Shown piece by piece: positions 52,578 through 61,297 of a stretch of DNA of 64,000 nt; positions within the stretch are counted from its first letter, which is position 1, and every line of letters starts with the position of its first letter. Below the pieces are notes generated by a model. That model was not told the DNA's origin. It saw nothing but the letters and a program-made list of their open reading frames with translations, and did no database searches. The position numbers and the translations under genes are program-made. The stretch spans positions 62,001-126,000 of the IMG/VR virus record IMGVR_UViG_3300044712_000810. The stretch is one strand, 5' to 3'. Origin of the DNA: a virus.

Positions 52578-53378
52578 TTATAATTGTGTAGTTTTAAGAG
52601 TACCATCATCTTCAACAGTGATTTTGAAATTGGTACCATTGGGAGAAGTTAGAATAATACCAGATTGTACTTGAGAAGGAGTATTAGAACGAACAAATAA
52701 ATCTTGATCTATTTGCCATTGTTCTGCTGTTTCTTTCCAAGTAAGTGATACATTCTGTTCTGTACCACGTTCAATTTCAATACGACAATCACTATTGGCT
52801 ACACCAGTAAGATCTTTATTTAAAGTAAATGTTGGTGAAGTTGTTCCATCAACATCTGACTTATTCGCTAATTCAGTCGCCAAACCTGTCATTGTTGGAC
52901 GATCAGTTAACGCTTGACTAAGATCTGTAATTGCATCAATTGGATGACAATTTAAATCATCACGGCCTTTCATTCCATTATGAAGACTTGAAAAGACACT
53001 AGCACCAATAAATGGTCTTGCATCAAAAATCGCATCATCATAAATAGCAGTAACACCACCATCGACATATACGATGGCAAGTGGAACATGTCCTTCTGGA
53101 ATGGCTGGAACTACAGGATTTGCAGATTCTAAACCATTAACTAAAAGAACATTAGCACGTTTGTCGATAACAACTACGACCCATTTTGCAGCAGAAGAGC
53201 TAGCAGTAATAGTAGGACTTGTACCGCCAGAATATTCAACAAAAGTTATACCATCATGCCAAAATGAACCTTCTGTTACTTTTACTTTCATAGAAGGAGT
53301 TGCGGTTGCATGAACTTTTAAATTTGCAAAGTATGCTCCTGCACGATTAAGTGAATCGCCTTTTGGTGGAAGTCCCAT
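52578..53378 (-). CDS. Tail fibre/receptor-binding-type protein
   Basis: 266 residues, ATG 53378. The N-terminal half (KVHATATPSMKVKVTEGSFW; GHVPLAIVYVDGGVTAIYD) resembles the particle-binding or upper domain of small tail-fibre proteins. A middle helix (ITDLSQALTDRPTMTGLATE) fits a trimer stalk, and the end is beta-rich. It belongs to the fibre block. Exact receptor role unknown. Confidence 0.6.
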   Translation of the reverse strand: MGLPPKGDSLNRAGAYFANLKVHATATPSMKVKVTEGSFWHDGITFVEYSGGTSPTITASSSAAKWVVVVIDKRANVLLVNGLESANPVVPAIPEGHVPLAIVYVDGGVTAIYDDAIFDARPFIGASVFSSLHNGMKGRDDLNCHPIDAITDLSQALTDRPTMTGLATELANKSDVDGTTSPTFTLNKDLTGVANSDCRIEIERGTEQNVSLTWKETAEQWQIDQDLFVRSNTPSQVQSGIILTSPNGTNFKITVEDDGTLKTTQL

Positions 53379-53388
53379 ATTACTCCTC

Positions 53389-53736
53389 CTATTGATCTAA
53401 TTTAGCAGTTACAATTTTAATCTCAATTGGTTCACTGTTTGGATTTGTAATGAAAAATGTTTGTGGATCACCAGTATATACATATACAAATGTATTAGGC
53501 ATGGCTTGTGCACCAATTGATCCAATCTTTAATGTAAATTTCTTGGTTGAAGTAGCAATAAATGTATTTACGCCTTCAGCCATTTTAGAATCTGCTTCAT
53601 TAGCAGTTAAGAATTCTTTTCCCGAATAATATGATTTAGGTGTTGTTAAATAAACCTCATCTAAATATCTATGAACTTCATTTGTATCTGTCTCAGTTAA
53701 CTGAGCTAACAATTGAAGTTTTAATTGATCGGCCAT
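53389..53736 (-). CDS. Hypothetical protein in fibre block
   Basis: 115 residues, beta-rich in its second half (KFTLKIGSIGAQAMPNTFVYVY; IEIKIVTAKLDQ). No family recognised. It sits one base from the next small gene and 10 bases from the fibre gene, so all are likely co-translated. Confidence 0.65.
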   Translation of the reverse strand: MADQLKLQLLAQLTETDTNEVHRYLDEVYLTTPKSYYSGKEFLTANEADSKMAEGVNTFIATSTKKFTLKIGSIGAQAMPNTFVYVYTGDPQTFFITNPNSEPIEIKIVTAKLDQ

Positions 53737-53737
53737 A

Positions 53738-53929
53738 TTATACCTCTTCTGGTTTTTCTTCTACTTTTGATTCGTCAGTAGGAGGATTTACACGTCCTAC
53801 AGGATTCTGAAGTGAACTTACAACACTTTGAAACATTGCAATTTGTTCACCTGTAATTTGCGATTTCATAAGTTGATTATACACAAATTGAATTTGTTGT
53901 TCAGTCATTGCGATTACATAAGTTTGCAT
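53738..53929 (-). CDS. Hypothetical small protein
   Basis: 63 residues from ATG 53929 after ATGGAGGGGAACCTA. A short helical start (MQTYVIAMTEQQIQFVYNQL) and an acidic Pro-rich end (DESKVEEKPEEV). Function unknown. Confidence 0.65.
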   Translation of the reverse strand: MQTYVIAMTEQQIQFVYNQLMKSQITGEQIAMFQSVVSSLQNPVGRVNPPTDESKVEEKPEEV

Positions 53930-54015
53930 TAGGTTCCCCTCCATAATGCTAAAAAATTGTTGGATATATTAATGTTACACATTTAAACACGCCCATATAT
54001 AACCAAGGGATACAA

Positions 54016-54669
54016 TTAATTCCCAGCAGTATAAATTTTACTAGTCAAGCGATAATTAGAATCATAATTATAAGTATAACTATGTATTATGGTTGTTCCA
54101 TTAAAATCATAAAAGGTTTCTTTTGAAACAAATCCATGTGAATTATATAGATATTTAATTAATCTTCCAGTTGAAAATGTAATAGTATCAACAAATCCAT
54201 TCGCATTATATGTTAATGTTGTTGATGATGTATCTGCAAAAAGTGTATCCTGTGTTATATATGTAAAACACGATGATGGATAAAATGGAAAAAGGTCAGC
54301 ACGTTGTAAGTGTTTTTCTTGATCAGATGTGTGTGTTACGATATTTGTATTTAATGTATTTAATTTATCTGGTGTTAATGGAGATCCTTTTCCCCAATAT
54401 GTAATAGAATAAGTATTTCCTGATTCAGATTCGTTAAAAAATATATCTGCATTTTTATAGTTTATAAAAAACGACCCACTTTGCGGTGGATATGAAGTCG
54501 TTTGCGATAATCCTATGATTACTGGTGATACTTTAAGTTCACCATTATCTGGCATTTCAGTTAATTTTAAACTATAAGGAGGATCAACCGGAACTATAAG
54601 TTGTTCAGTTATTTCCACTAATTGCCAGATACCATCAGGTGATTTTCTTAATGGAACTAATGGAAACAT
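54016..54669 (-). CDS. Putative fibre protein with YD-type repeats
   Basis: 217 residues. The C-terminal ~75 residues carry repeated Tyr/Asn/Gly beta units (LTYNANGFVDTITFSTGR, IKYLYNSHGFVSKETFYDFNG, YTYNYDSNYRLTSKI) like YD/RHS repeats that form beta shells. The N-terminal part is beta-rich. It neighbours fibre genes and the HD-GYP gene. Role in the fibre is inferred from context. Confidence 0.6.
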   Translation of the reverse strand: MFPLVPLRKSPDGIWQLVEITEQLIVPVDPPYSLKLTEMPDNGELKVSPVIIGLSQTTSYPPQSGSFFINYKNADIFFNESESGNTYSITYWGKGSPLTPDKLNTLNTNIVTHTSDQEKHLQRADLFPFYPSSCFTYITQDTLFADTSSTTLTYNANGFVDTITFSTGRLIKYLYNSHGFVSKETFYDFNGTTIIHSYTYNYDSNYRLTSKIYTAGN

Positions 54670-54680
54670 GTAAGTCTCCC

Positions 54681-55757
54681 TTAAATATTTGGATTAAATT
54701 TAAAACCTGAAGTAAGTACTTGTATACAAGCATCTACAATGTCATCATCTAACTTGATTCCTCGTTCTTCATTAATTATTGACATAGCCTTATCAATACC
54801 AAGACCAGCACGATACGGTCTATGATTTGTAACTGCTTCAACAACATCAGCAACTGAAATTATTCTAGATAAGAAATGTATTTCATCACCTTTCAGTCCT
54901 AATGGATAACCGGAACCATCTAATCTTTCATGATGTTGATGTATAATTTCATGAACCGGTATCGTATATTTAAATGGAATCTTTTCAACTATTTTAGCAC
55001 CAACTTCTGAATGTAATTTAATAAAATTCATCTCATGTTCAGTTAATTTTCCTGGACGGACTAAGATCTCTGTTGGTGTATAAAATTTGCCAATATCATG
55101 AAGTATTGAAGCTATCTCGAGGCATTCCATATCTTCATCATTTAATTTAAACAATTTCCCAATTTCAAGAGAAAGATGTTTAACTCTCATTTGATGACCA
55201 TATGTATATGGATCTTTAATTTCACCCATTTTCGAAAGTGTTTCAACAGTTGAAACTATAACATCTTTCGAATAATGATTTGTTTTTGTTAATCGCATTT
55301 CAGTATCTTCTAAAACTATAATCGCTCGTTTTAAAGCATCTATATATTTTTTTTCTTTAGATAAATCAACAATAATTCCATAAATTAAATCATTATGTAA
55401 TAACATTGAATCTTTAGCTTCAAATTCTTTACCTGTTTTAAAATTAATAAAAACAGACTCGAGTGAATAGTATTTATTCTTTTTTAATTCTTCAATTGCT
55501 GTAAGTCGAACATTTGAATCGACATATACTTTCGATGAATTAAAATCGTAATCTATCATATGATTAACATCATTATAACCAAATAACTCACAAAAAAATG
55601 AGTTAGCATATAATATATCACCATCAATTGATGTAACATAAACACCAATCTCGGCATTATCAAAAACATCGAAAAACTTTTTTGGGATGCATTTATGTTC
55701 GCAATTAACATTAAGAACATCTCGAAGTTTTTCTAACAACTGTTTTTTATTTTGCAT
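54681..55757 (-). CDS. PAS-HD-GYP protein (probable cyclic-di-GMP phosphodiesterase)
   Basis: 358 residues. PAS domain ~28-135 (IGVYVTSIDGDILYANSFFC), a linker helix, then an HD-GYP domain ~165-355. The catalytic set is intact: H188 (YGHQMRVKHL), H220-D221 (ILHDIGKF), H249 (LHSEVGA), H275/H276-E277 with DGSGYP (280-285), and D304 in SVADVVEAV followed by NHRPYR. HD-GYP enzymes hydrolyse the bacterial second messenger cyclic-di-GMP; related ones also act on cGAMP-type dinucleotides. The PAS part may sense a ligand. It sits among fibre genes, 11 bases from the next, so it is probably made late with the structural genes. Very unusual for a phage; the family call is firm. Confidence 0.85.
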   Translation of the reverse strand: MQNKKQLLEKLRDVLNVNCEHKCIPKKFFDVFDNAEIGVYVTSIDGDILYANSFFCELFGYNDVNHMIDYDFNSSKVYVDSNVRLTAIEELKKNKYYSLESVFINFKTGKEFEAKDSMLLHNDLIYGIIVDLSKEKKYIDALKRAIIVLEDTEMRLTKTNHYSKDVIVSTVETLSKMGEIKDPYTYGHQMRVKHLSLEIGKLFKLNDEDMECLEIASILHDIGKFYTPTEILVRPGKLTEHEMNFIKLHSEVGAKIVEKIPFKYTIPVHEIIHQHHERLDGSGYPLGLKGDEIHFLSRIISVADVVEAVTNHRPYRAGLGIDKAMSIINEERGIKLDDDIVDACIQVLTSGFKFNPNI

Positions 55758-55770
55758 AATAATCTCACTT

Positions 55771-55792
55771 GAGGGGAGGTTTCCCTCCCCTC
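55771..55792 (-). terminator. Hairpin between 74-aa gene and HD-GYP gene
   Basis: GAGGGGAGG-TTTC-CCTCCCCTC with no clear T-run on the minus strand; may be an mRNA stabiliser or partial terminator. Confidence 0.55.
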
Positions 55793-55796
55793 GAAG

Positions 55797-56021
55797 TTAC
55801 GCGGGTTTAGGTATTCCTACTATTGGTTTGTATACATATTTTTCATAACCAGATGATACTTTTTTAGCAGTATCTTTTTTTAATCCTACATCTCGTAATC
55901 TTGAATATATATGAAGCGGACTTCCATAATGATTAACAGCATTATGAACATTACTTTTTACTTTTTGATAAGTATCACCTAACCATCCTTCATTAATCAT
56001 ATGGTTAGATATTGAGATCAT
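55797..56021 (-). CDS. Hypothetical small protein
   Basis: 74 residues (MISISNHMINEGWLGDTYQK...), basic and amphipathic, ending VGIPKPA. Its start shares a base with the end of the upstream fibre gene, so the two are coupled. No family recognised; possibly a fibre assembly or attachment factor. Confidence 0.6.
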   Translation of the reverse strand: MISISNHMINEGWLGDTYQKVKSNVHNAVNHYGSPLHIYSRLRDVGLKKDTAKKVSSGYEKYVYKPIVGIPKPA

Positions 56022-58234
56022 TATGATTTCTCTTCAAGTGCCTCTACTCTTGCTGCAAGTTCTTGAATTGCTTTAATTATTGGAGAAATAAATTCATTAT
56101 AACGCAATCCATAGATATCATTAGCTTCATCATATACAAAACCAGCAAATGTAGATGAACATTTATTGATTAAAGTTTTTACTTCTTGTGCGATAAGACC
56201 ATAATGTTTTTGGTTGTCATTATTGTCCTTCCACTTATACGAAACAGGTCTTAATTCAAGAACAAAGTTAAGACCAAGATCTGAATTCTCGATATTTCCT
56301 TTCTTTCTTAAATCTGAAGTTTGAATTGTAGCGTTTGTTGCATAGATATCTTTCCATCTAATTCCAGGTGTACCTAAGCTATAAGTATCATCTGTTCCAG
56401 CAACAATTGCGCCTTCAACTGTTAATTTACCATTATTTGATGTTGTACCAACAAGTAAATCACCAGTATTATTAATTCTTACTTGTTCTGTGAATGTTCC
56501 GCCGGCAATACGTTTACCAAATGAAATAATAGAAGATGCATTATTATTATGTGATAATTGAAGTGAATTTGAATTTGCTTCAACTGTAATATCACCATCT
56601 GTTGCGCTTTGGAATATATTAAGTTTTCTATTATTACCATTAAGGTAGATATCACCAGTTGTATTAATAAAACCTGTTGTTCCGGCAGTTCCACCAACAC
56701 ACAATTTACCATCATTGGTAATCTTAACTTGTGTTGTGAATACGTCGGATGAGTTAATACTACCAAACAGTATTTCAGATGTTGCGGAAGTATTATGTGC
56801 AATTCTAATATCAGTTAATTCTTCATCGATAACAACGTTTCCGTTTGTTGAATCTTTTACAAAAATAACTTTATTTTCAGAACCTGTAAATAATACATTA
56901 CCATTAATGTTTAATCTTTCACTATTAGTAAAAGTATTTAAAGATAAGTTTCCAGTAGGACCTAATAACATTTCTGTTGTAAATGCTCCAGCACTATCTT
57001 TACGTCCAAACACCATACCAGCATTTGTTTTACTACTATGTGAAAGATACAATACACCACTGTTTTGATCGTCTGCAAAAATATCAATGTTACCGTTTGT
57101 TGTATCTTCTTTAATTCTAATCAATGGTAAGTTTGAAACAAGTTCAATATTACCATTAACAGTAAGATGTGACTTTTCAACTTCTGTGTTGATACTCATT
57201 TTACCACTACTAAATACACGAGCGGCCTCAACACCGTTACATGCAAAAGAAATTATACCTTTGCCTGGTGTATAAAAACCAGTATCATTGTCATTATCAC
57301 CATAGTCAAAGTATAATCTTGGCGCAGTAGCATCAATAGATGAACCAGATGTAATACCAACACGACCAGTGAATCTATCACCAGTCTTTTTAGCATAAAC
57401 AGCGGCAGCATGGAATGGACTTACTGCGCGATTTGATAAAGTTCCATCAATAACTTCTTGACGAGTACCTAAAGTAATTATACCAGCAGTAGTTTCACTT
57501 GAAAGTGGTATATTAGCAATTTTACTCCAATCAATTGATGTTACTTCATTATTTGTGTGATTGTGAGGAGGAAGCTGTTCAATTGGCATTTTACCAGTAC
57601 TATCAAGACTTGCGGTACCGTTATTCATACCAATGATTGATTTTAATGATAATGGTGAAACTGCGCGGGTATTATCTAAACCAGCCATAGTTTCAACATC
57701 TGTTGCTAACTCAACAATACCTGGAGTTGTTTGTGATGCACTTGGAATATTTTTCAGTTTAGACCAATCAATATCCACAAGAGTAGAATCACCATGAGTA
57801 TGTGAGTTATCATTAATCGCAACAGTTAATGTAGCATCGGCCATATTATTGAATATGGCAGAACCAGAAACATCACCAGTCAATGTAAGTCTTGGACTAG
57901 GAATGTTTGTTAGCATTGTAAAATCGACACTTCCCATCTCTCCACTTAAGTGTGAGTGAGGTGGAAGTTGTGCCATAGGAAGTTTTGAACTTTCGTCAAG
58001 TGATGCAATACCATTCGCAATACCACGAATACCATTTAGACTTTCACATGTAACAACCGCGTCTGTTGTTCCGGCAAAAGTTTCTTCGGTAGTCGCAAGT
58101 TTAACAATACCTGTAACAGTAGTTGTAGCACTTTTAAGGTGATCATTGTGAATAGTATCTCCGGCTTGGAATTCACTTAATGATGTAACACTTCCAGCTG
58201 TAAATACCCCTCTAAATGGTCTTTTATCAGCCAT
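56021..58234 (-). CDS. Tail fibre/spike with C-terminal S74 chaperone-peptidase domain
   Basis: 737 residues. The last ~110 residues carry the intramolecular chaperone signature: TSDLRKKGNIENSDLGLN, then LRPVSYKWKDN and KHYGLIAQEVKTLI, ending in a coiled helix. Such domains help the trimer fold and then cleave themselves off at a Ser of the SD-R motif. The rest has repeated stalk units (LPMAQLPPHSH and related PIEQLPPHNH stretches with DWSKL/IANIP) and a long beta shaft. It is a major receptor-contact candidate. Confidence 0.75.
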   Translation of the reverse strand: MADKRPFRGVFTAGSVTSLSEFQAGDTIHNDHLKSATTTVTGIVKLATTEETFAGTTDAVVTCESLNGIRGIANGIASLDESSKLPMAQLPPHSHLSGEMGSVDFTMLTNIPSPRLTLTGDVSGSAIFNNMADATLTVAINDNSHTHGDSTLVDIDWSKLKNIPSASQTTPGIVELATDVETMAGLDNTRAVSPLSLKSIIGMNNGTASLDSTGKMPIEQLPPHNHTNNEVTSIDWSKIANIPLSSETTAGIITLGTRQEVIDGTLSNRAVSPFHAAAVYAKKTGDRFTGRVGITSGSSIDATAPRLYFDYGDNDNDTGFYTPGKGIISFACNGVEAARVFSSGKMSINTEVEKSHLTVNGNIELVSNLPLIRIKEDTTNGNIDIFADDQNSGVLYLSHSSKTNAGMVFGRKDSAGAFTTEMLLGPTGNLSLNTFTNSERLNINGNVLFTGSENKVIFVKDSTNGNVVIDEELTDIRIAHNTSATSEILFGSINSSDVFTTQVKITNDGKLCVGGTAGTTGFINTTGDIYLNGNNRKLNIFQSATDGDITVEANSNSLQLSHNNNASSIISFGKRIAGGTFTEQVRINNTGDLLVGTTSNNGKLTVEGAIVAGTDDTYSLGTPGIRWKDIYATNATIQTSDLRKKGNIENSDLGLNFVLELRPVSYKWKDNNDNQKHYGLIAQEVKTLINKCSSTFAGFVYDEANDIYGLRYNEFISPIIKAIQELAARVEALEEKS

Positions 58235-58266
58235 ATTAATTCTCCCATATACATAATTTGTTATTT

Positions 58267-58290
58267 AATTACTATTATATCGTATGAGAC
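58267..58290 (-). promoter_or_regulatory. Possible promoter for S74 fibre gene
   Basis: Minus-strand TTAGTCTCATACGATATAATAG partly resembles the TCTAGTTTCATATA element and also contains TATAAT. Weak; it lies 33 or more bases before the ATG at 58234. Confidence 0.3.
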
Positions 58291-58309
58291 TAATATCTCA
58301 TTTAACATT

Positions 58310-58555
58310 CTAATTTATATAACGCGTTTTTATAACATCCACACCATCAATACGTGTTTTGTTAAATTGAACATCCTTTAAAAGTCTTAATAATCGATAC
58401 TGTTCCATAATTTGAGTTCGGAGCATATCATAATCAACCATTTGTGGATCTGAATATTTCAATACATCTTGAATACGTTCAATATTTAATATTATTCGAT
58501 CCAACCATTTACCCATTCTAATAAATTTTTGTTCCGCGCGACTTGTTACTGCCAC
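58310..58555 (-). CDS. Hypothetical small helical protein
   Basis: 81 residues, basic N-terminus (MAVTSRAEQKFIRMGKWLDR), helical throughout. It overlaps the upstream 67-aa gene by 10 bases. The pair is of similar size and composition and may act together. Function unknown. Confidence 0.65.
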   Translation of the reverse strand: MAVTSRAEQKFIRMGKWLDRIILNIERIQDVLKYSDPQMVDYDMLRTQIMEQYRLLRLLKDVQFNKTRIDGVDVIKTRYIN

Positions 58556-58749
58556 GGGTCAACTCCTTGATCTTTAATTCTAGAAAGATAAATTATATTC
58601 GTTTCTGCTTGTGAAAACATAACATGTATATGTTGAAGTTTTTCACTAAACGATTTTTTGTCGGCAAAATGCTGCCGAAGATCTTGCGCATTATTTTTTA
58701 TTTTATCTAACCAATCAATAGTTGAAAGCCGAAGTTCATCATAATTCAT
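58546..58749 (-). CDS. Hypothetical small helical protein
   Basis: 67 residues (MNYDELRLSTIDWLDKIKNN...), one long helix by composition, ending DQGVDPWQ. Overlaps the downstream gene. It follows the large fibre gene after a hairpin and could be a fibre chaperone; no family recognised. Confidence 0.6.
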   Translation of the reverse strand: MNYDELRLSTIDWLDKIKNNAQDLRQHFADKKSFSEKLQHIHVMFSQAETNIIYLSRIKDQGVDPWQ

Positions 58750-58764
58750 AAATCACCATCAAAC

Positions 58765-58784
58765 GGGGGAGGTTTCCCTCCCCC
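58765..58784 (-). terminator. Hairpin after large fibre gene
   Basis: GGGGGAGG-TTTC-CCTCCCCC in the 50-base gap; no clean T-run on the minus strand. Confidence 0.55.
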
Positions 58785-58799
58785 TTATATTAGTTATAA

Positions 58800-60848
58800 T
58801 TAAGCAATTGTTTCGGCGCTACGTACGATAACACGAATGTTACGAGCTTCTGTAAGATCAACAACAAGTGAATTATCATTGCTAAGAGTAATACCAACAA
58901 GGTCATTCTTCCAAAGGTTATCATCGTCTTTTACGAATACTGATACTTCAACATAAGCTGTACCAAGGTTGTGAGTAATTGTGTGTGAAGTTGCTTGAGT
59001 TGTTGTTTCAGTTTTGTAAACTTGTGCGTTAACATTAGACTTAAATGTTGCAACTGCATCAGCTGTTGTTTTAAGTTGAGTATCAAGAGCTGTAATACCA
59101 CTCTTAATAGTTGTTGAAGAATCAAGATAGTTCGAACCAGACCAAGCATTGAATGTGCCATTGCTATTAAGACCAACAGCAGTTTCAACTGAGTTAACTT
59201 CTGTTTGAACGGCAGCATTATTATCAGAATTGATTTTTGCTTGACCATCAAGTGCAGTAAGAGCATTGGCGATGCTTGTTGTTGAACCAAGATAGTTTGT
59301 TCCTGATGGTGCACTATATGAACCATCAATATTTAAACCAGCAGCGAGTTCAATAGCATTAACTTCATTTTGTACTGATGTAATTGTAGCAATTGTAGCA
59401 TCAGAAACTTTTAAGCCGTTTGAACTACGTGAAAGTGTTGTTCCATCAAGTTTAACAGCTAATTGTGCTGATGTATCAGTAGATGCTGCGATACCATCAA
59501 CAGTTAAGAATAAACCACCAGTATTTAAGTTTTCGATACCAACTTCGCCAGTAGGAAGTTCTGCAATACCAGCGCCAAGAAGAACAGACATTGTGTTGCC
59601 AGATTTTGTAAGACCAACACCAGCTGTGATTTGACCAGCACCTGAGAATTGTGTCCAATCAATAGGATCTGTACCAACAACAATTGCGCCATCTGAAGTT
59701 ACAACCCAACCAGAGTCGGCGTTAACTGTACCTTCTTGTACGAATGTAAAGATACCACCCTTAACTTCACTTGAAGGAGTTCCATCAGTATCAAGTGCAC
59801 GTGTCCATGCACCAGATTTAGCAACATAAATACCGTTGTCTTTAGCAGCAGTTTGGTTTTTAACAAGAACACGGTCGTTCGCAACAAGAGTAACACCGTC
59901 TACAGAAATAAGACCTGAAAGAGCTGATAAGTTACCAGTTGTTGCTGCACGAACTGCGTCTTTTACAATAAGACCTTGTGCTGTAGCATCAACATATGCT
60001 TTTGTGGCAGCATCTTGATCATTAACTGGATCTTTAAGATTGGTAATGGCAAAACCGCCCATTCCAATATCACCAGTCATTGTACCACCAGAACGTGCAA
60101 GAGCAGCCTGAGCGATTACATCGGTTGCTTTAAGTTGTGTGTCAAGTTTGCTATCTGCATCTTTTAATGATGCTGCTGTTCCAAGATAATTTGTACCTGT
60201 TGGAGCTGTATATGAACCGTTAGCATTAAGACCAGCACCAGTTTCGATTGCGTCGAGTTCTGTTTGTTGTGCTGTTTGATTTGCAATACGAGCATCATAA
60301 TCAGCTTTTACTTGTGTATCAAGTGCAACTAATGCAGCTTTAACAGTTGTTGCTGAACCAACGTAGTTAGCACCAACTGGAGCAGACCAGTTACCAGATG
60401 AATCAAGACCAACACCAGCTTCAATATTGTCAATTTCAGTTTGAATTGCTGCAAGGCTACCAGAACCAATGTCATTAATTGCTTTTGAGTTTGCATCAAT
60501 TTGTTCAACGATTGAGTCAAGAGATACATCAAGTTTACCAGCTGAAACACTGAATACACCATTAGTACCAGCAAAACCATCATAACCAACAAGTGATGCA
60601 CCAGATGAACCTACTGTCTCTGCTGCAATTGATGTTACAAATGCATCAAATTCTTCAAATGTAGCAAACGAACGAATAACAACGTTACTACCAACAACGG
60701 TAGACATTTTAAGACGTTTACTAATTGAGTTGAACCAAACACGACCTGCAACAGATACTGATGGATCAACTGAAAGTGATTCCATCATGGCGTTCTTAAT
60801 ATAACCGCCACCAGCAATCGTCAAACCATGACTTTTTGGAAATGCCAT
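58800..60848 (-). CDS. Long tail fibre protein with four degenerate repeats
   Basis: 682 residues, ATG 60848. A central block (~252-290, SGGTMTGDIGMGGFAITNLK...DQDAATKAYVDA) is a hallmark of phage tail fibres, followed by VKDAVRAATTGNLSALSG and a shaft. Four ~48-residue repeats lie at 135-182, 194-241, 491-538 and 546-593, each reading roughly Q-T/N-E-(I/V/L)-(D/N)-x-(I/V)-E...GL...G-x-(W/Y/F)-(S/T/N)-A...(N)Y(L/V)...ALD. The C-terminal ~65 residues (HTITHNLGTAYVEVSVFV) match the C-terminus of the next gene. G+C is higher than in neighbouring genes, as for other abundant proteins. Confidence 0.8.
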   Translation of the reverse strand: MAFPKSHGLTIAGGGYIKNAMMESLSVDPSVSVAGRVWFNSISKRLKMSTVVGSNVVIRSFATFEEFDAFVTSIAAETVGSSGASLVGYDGFAGTNGVFSVSAGKLDVSLDSIVEQIDANSKAINDIGSGSLAAIQTEIDNIEAGVGLDSSGNWSAPVGANYVGSATTVKAALVALDTQVKADYDARIANQTAQQTELDAIETGAGLNANGSYTAPTGTNYLGTAASLKDADSKLDTQLKATDVIAQAALARSGGTMTGDIGMGGFAITNLKDPVNDQDAATKAYVDATAQGLIVKDAVRAATTGNLSALSGLISVDGVTLVANDRVLVKNQTAAKDNGIYVAKSGAWTRALDTDGTPSSEVKGGIFTFVQEGTVNADSGWVVTSDGAIVVGTDPIDWTQFSGAGQITAGVGLTKSGNTMSVLLGAGIAELPTGEVGIENLNTGGLFLTVDGIAASTDTSAQLAVKLDGTTLSRSSNGLKVSDATIATITSVQNEVNAIELAAGLNIDGSYSAPSGTNYLGSTTSIANALTALDGQAKINSDNNAAVQTEVNSVETAVGLNSNGTFNAWSGSNYLDSSTTIKSGITALDTQLKTTADAVATFKSNVNAQVYKTETTTQATSHTITHNLGTAYVEVSVFVKDDDNLWKNDLVGITLSNDNSLVVDLTEARNIRVIVRSAETIA

Positions 60849-60906
60849 AATCTTCTCCTATTATTTAATATTAACATAAATAACAACATATTACCTACAC
60901 AATATA

Positions 60907-61281
60907 TTAAAGTGGAAAAAGTTTTCTTATAGTGATTTTTACGTTTGAGGATTCAGTTAACCAAATTTCAATAACATTATTACTAATAAATTCAACGGAA
61001 ACAGTATCTTTTGCCCACCTTAATGACTCTGGATCTTGGACTAAAACGTCCACTTGTAAATCGTAAGTGCCAAGATTATGATTAACACTATGCATGACAC
61101 TTGGAATAACCGATTCATATTTAATACATTTTGTACGTTCGTACAATTCTTCAACAACTCCATCAATATAACTAGACTGGAAATGATTAAACTGATTTGT
61201 TACTTCAATATTACTGTCTCGTAAAACACTTTTCCATGTCTGCCCCGGTGTATTTGAAATTTTGATTTGAAGTTTACTCAT
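60907..61281 (-). CDS. Small protein sharing the long fibre's C-terminal domain
   Basis: 124 residues. Residues ~63-124 (HSVNHNLGTYDLQVDVLVQD, then NVIEIWLTESSNVKITIRK) align with the last ~60 of the fibre at 58800 (HNLGT..V.V.V..D; LTE..N..V..R). The N-terminal half is unrelated (KLQIKISNTPGQTWKSVLRD). It may cap or connect fibres through the same fold. It lies directly upstream of the fibre gene. Confidence 0.7.
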   Translation of the reverse strand: MSKLQIKISNTPGQTWKSVLRDSNIEVTNQFNHFQSSYIDGVVEELYERTKCIKYESVIPSVMHSVNHNLGTYDLQVDVLVQDPESLRWAKDTVSVEFISNNVIEIWLTESSNVKITIRKLFPL

Positions 61282-61297
61282 TACGATACTCCATAAG

